From an uncultured Alphaproteobacteria bacterium (GTDB lineage Bacteria; Pseudomonadota; Alphaproteobacteria; Micavibrionales; Micavibrionaceae), in contig CALDTV010000001.1 in NCBI GenBank assembly GCA_937923625.1, forward strand, positions 1 through 64,000: a stretch of DNA of 64,000 bases. The letters are read 5' to 3'. How positions within the stretch are numbered: the first letter of the stretch is position 1; each line of letters begins with the position of its first letter. This document shows positions 61,997 to 64,000 of the stretch, piece after piece. The notes beneath the pieces are model-generated. The model did not search any database. It was not told the DNA's origin and saw only the letters and a program-made list of their open reading frames with translations. A program made the translations under genes and the position numbers.

Positions 61997-63547
61997 ATGG
62001 AAATTAAAGCAGCTGAAATATCCGAGATCCTAAAAAAGCAGATCGCTGATTTTAGTGCGCAAGCAGACGTCGCAGAGATTGGCCAAGTGCTCTCCGTTGG
62101 GGATGGTGTTGCCCGTGTTTATGGTTTGGATAATGTACGCGCTGGTGAAATGGTTGAATTTCCAGGGGGCATTAAAGGGATGGCATTGAACCTTGAGCTT
62201 GATAATGTGGGGGTGGTTATCTTTGGTTCTGACCGTGATATTAAAGAAGGTGATATTGTTCGCCGTACAGGTGAGATTGTTCAAGTGCCAGTTGGTAAAG
62301 AGCTTCTGGGCCGCGTTGTAGATGGTCTTGGTAACCCAATTGATGGCAAAGGCCCATTAAACGCAAAAGAGTTCAGCCGTGTTGAAGTGAAGGCGCCGGG
62401 CATTATTCCGCGTAAATCGGTTCATGAGCCAATGCAATCAGGTATTAAAGCGATTGATGCGCTTGTCCCTGTTGGTCGTGGTCAGCGTGAGCTTATTATT
62501 GGTGACCGTCAGACAGGTAAAACAGCGGTGGCGGTTGATGCGATCATTAACCAAAAATCTGTGAACTCTGACAAAGATGCTTCAAAGCATATGTATTGCG
62601 TGTATGTCGCGATTGGCCAAAAACGTTCAACGGTGGCACAGCTTGTAAAAGAGTTAGAAGAAAATGGTGCGATGGAATACTCAATCGTTGTTGCGGCAAC
62701 CGCGTCTGATCCTGCACCAATGCAATTCCTTGCACCTTACACGGGCTGTGCGATGGGTGAATATTTCTTGAATAACGGTATGCATGCCTTGATGGTATAT
62801 GATGATTTATCAAAGCAAGCTGTTGCTTATCGTCAAATGTCACTTCTTCTTCGTCGTCCGCCGGGACGTGAAGCGTACCCTGGGGATGTTTTCTACATTC
62901 ACTCTCGTTTGTTGGAGCGTTCATGTAAATTAAACGAAGAAAATGGCTCTGGCTCTCTAACGGCGCTTCCTGTGATTGAAACACAAGCGGGTGACGTGTC
63001 GGCATATATTCCAACAAACGTGATTTCGATTACGGATGGTCAGATTTTCTTGGAAACGGACTTGTTCTTTAAAGGTATTCGTCCTGCGATTAACGTTGGT
63101 TTGTCGGTGTCGCGTGTTGGCTCTTCTGCGCAAACAAAGGCGATGAAACAAGTTTCTGGCTCTATTAAATTGGAGCTGGCGCAATATCGCGAAATGGAAG
63201 CGTTTGCGCAATTTGCCTCTGACCTTGATCCTGCAACGCAAAAATTGCTTGCCCGTGGTGCGCGTCTGACACAACTTTTGAAACAACCACAATACTCACC
63301 GCTGACAATGGCGGAACAAGTTTTTGTAATTTACGCTGGAACAAATGGATTCCTTGATGACGTTGAAGTGGCGGATGTCTCTGATTTTGAAAATCGTTTG
63401 TTGGATGATGTCCGCGCAAACGGTCAAAGCATTTTAGACACAATCACTGCGCAACAAAAATTAGATGATGGTGTGAAGAGTGAGATGAGCAGCTTCTTAG
63501 ATCAATTCACCAAGTCATATTTATCCGTCAATAAAAAAGCGGCTTAA
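61997..63547 (+). CDS. atpA: ATP synthase F1 alpha subunit
   Basis: The alpha subunit forms the F1 hexamer with beta. The 516-residue protein starts [19 protein letters not shown]; markers include [20 protein letters not shown], the P-loop [55 protein letters not shown] and [26 protein letters not shown] precedes the start. The expected next gene atpG is not seen before the window ends; a repeat-bounded element follows instead. Confidence 0.97.
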   Translation: MEIKAAEISEILKKQIADFSAQADVAEIGQVLSVGDGVARVYGLDNVRAGEMVEFPGGIKGMALNLELDNVGVVIFGSDRDIKEGDIVRRTGEIVQVPVGKELLGRVVDGLGNPIDGKGPLNAKEFSRVEVKAPGIIPRKSVHEPMQSGIKAIDALVPVGRGQRELIIGDRQTGKTAVAVDAIINQKSVNSDKDASKHMYCVYVAIGQKRSTVAQLVKELEENGAMEYSIVVAATASDPAPMQFLAPYTGCAMGEYFLNNGMHALMVYDDLSKQAVAYRQMSLLLRRPPGREAYPGDVFYIHSRLLERSCKLNEENGSGSLTALPVIETQAGDVSAYIPTNVISITDGQIFLETDLFFKGIRPAINVGLSVSRVGSSAQTKAMKQVSGSIKLELAQYREMEAFAQFASDLDPATQKLLARGARLTQLLKQPQYSPLTMAEQVFVIYAGTNGFLDDVEVADVSDFENRLLDDVRANGQSILDTITAQQKLDDGVKSEMSSFLDQFTKSYLSVNKKAA

Positions 63548-63558
63548 GTTTTTTTAAA

Positions 63559-63993
63559 ACCACGAATGGACATGAATAGACACGAATTAATGCATAACGT
63601 GACCCAAATTAAAGATGAAGCATATGATATCACTGGCGCAGCCATGGATGTTTTAAATGTGCTGGGACATGGATTTAATGAAAAAGTCTATGAAAATGCT
63701 CTGGCGGTTGAATTTGATATAAGAAAAATTAATTATCAAAAACAGCCCAAATTTGATGTGGTTTATAAAGATCAAAATATAGGTCATTATGTTCCTGATT
63801 TTGTTGCAAACGGCTTGATTATTGAGATTAAAACAATTGATAAAATTGGTTCTAATGAGATTGGACAGGTTTTAAATTACCTCAAAGTGACGGGGATTAA
63901 ATCAGGAGTTATTTTAAATTTTAAGAATTCTAAATTGGAATGGAAAAGGGTATCACTGTAAAATATTCATGTTTATTCGTGTCTATTCGTGGT
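63559..63993 (+). mobile_element. Inverted-repeat-bounded element carrying a GxxExxY gene
   Basis: The left end starts ACCACGAATGGACATGAAT and the right end finishes GTGTCTATTCGTGGT. Over 29 positions (63559-63587 against the reverse complement of 63965-63993) I count four differences, all transitions. The single gene inside fills the space. It is inserted 12 nt after atpA in the atp operon, in the same direction. A mobile or formerly mobile unit is inferred. Confidence 0.65.
63566..63961 (+). CDS. GxxExxY protein (PD-(D/E)XK nuclease-like)
   Basis: The 131-residue protein has the family motif LGHGFNEKVYENALAVEF (G-x-x-E-x-x-Y) and the nuclease-like core VPDFVANGLIIEIKTIDKI, where PD and E-x-K fit the PD-(D/E)XK metal site. 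The family's role is not established. The first ATG (63566) lies inside the left inverted repeat, so the first eight residues (MDMNRHEL) are encoded by the repeat; ATG 63590 is an alternative. No ribosome-binding site is evident for either, so translation may depend on read-through or coupling from atpA. Confidence 0.88.
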   Translation: MDMNRHELMHNVTQIKDEAYDITGAAMDVLNVLGHGFNEKVYENALAVEFDIRKINYQKQPKFDVVYKDQNIGHYVPDFVANGLIIEIKTIDKIGSNEIGQVLNYLKVTGIKSGVILNFKNSKLEWKRVSL

Positions 63994-64000
63994 GAAAAAT

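Overview
The window is a chromosomal segment of an alphaproteobacterium with a modest G+C content. Gene order supports this: remnants of the murA/hisG/infA/maf/RNase E-G cluster, dgt followed by SPOR-nagZ-scpA-scpB-tatABC, mdh-sucCD-sucAB-lpd, priA opposite fsa-DUF484-xerC, and atpH-atpA. DUF2336, DUF484 and DUF4332 proteins fit the same group. Genus cannot be fixed from sequence reading alone; a Rhodospirillales- or Micavibrio-like lineage is only a guess.

Layout. 1-8052: minus-strand housekeeping genes (RNase E/G fragment, maf, infA, hisG, murA, dcd) broken up by orphan genes; MurA carries an in-frame N-terminal YdaS/Cro-like helix-turn-helix domain. 8314-8388: tRNA-Thr(GGT), followed by a genomic island to about 17060 with a tRNA-associated integrase, an AlpA-like regulator, a second tyrosine recombinase and a type III restriction-modification system whose mod gene is frameshifted. 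Copies of a TGGGGGCA motif lie at both island ends. 17299-23495: a large secreted HExxH protein, a lipoprotein hydrolase with Asp at the nucleophile position, xth, orphans and erpA. 23593-34156: dgt, SPOR, nagZ, scpAB, tatABC, zapE, DUF2336 and an L,D-transpeptidase. 34235-53259: the TCA block mdh, sucC, sucD, sucA, sucB, lpd, interrupted by envelope genes, orphans and a decayed IS1595-type transposase. 53262-61103: a frameshifted orphan, xerC, a GGCT-like gene, DUF484, fsa, priA and a TraX-like membrane protein. 61238-63547: atpH and atpA. 63559-63993: a GxxExxY (PD-(D/E)XK-like) gene flanked by inverted repeats.

The core genes supply TCA enzymes (Mdh, SucCD, the full 2-oxoglutarate dehydrogenase complex), ATP synthase, Tat export, condensin partners (ScpAB), peptidoglycan synthesis and recycling (MurA, NagZ, L,D-transpeptidase), nucleotide hygiene (Maf, Dcd, Dgt) and replication restart or chromosome resolution (PriA, XerC). 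Conserved operons have repeatedly been opened by single orphan genes or short repeats.

The most unusual signals are: (1) the HTH-MurA fusion; (2) the inverted-repeat-bounded GxxExxY element after atpA, with solo copies of its repeat before dgt, tatC and sucA; (3) a compact unit at 42511-42803 with a sigma54-like promoter, a 39-residue membrane peptide, two mutually exclusive hairpins with CU-rich loops and a terminator; (4) a terminator-like hairpin that contains the start codon of the gene after sucD; (5) the same 21-bp dyad, GCATA-N11-TATGC, upstream of mdh and atpH; (6) the secreted HExxH protein.
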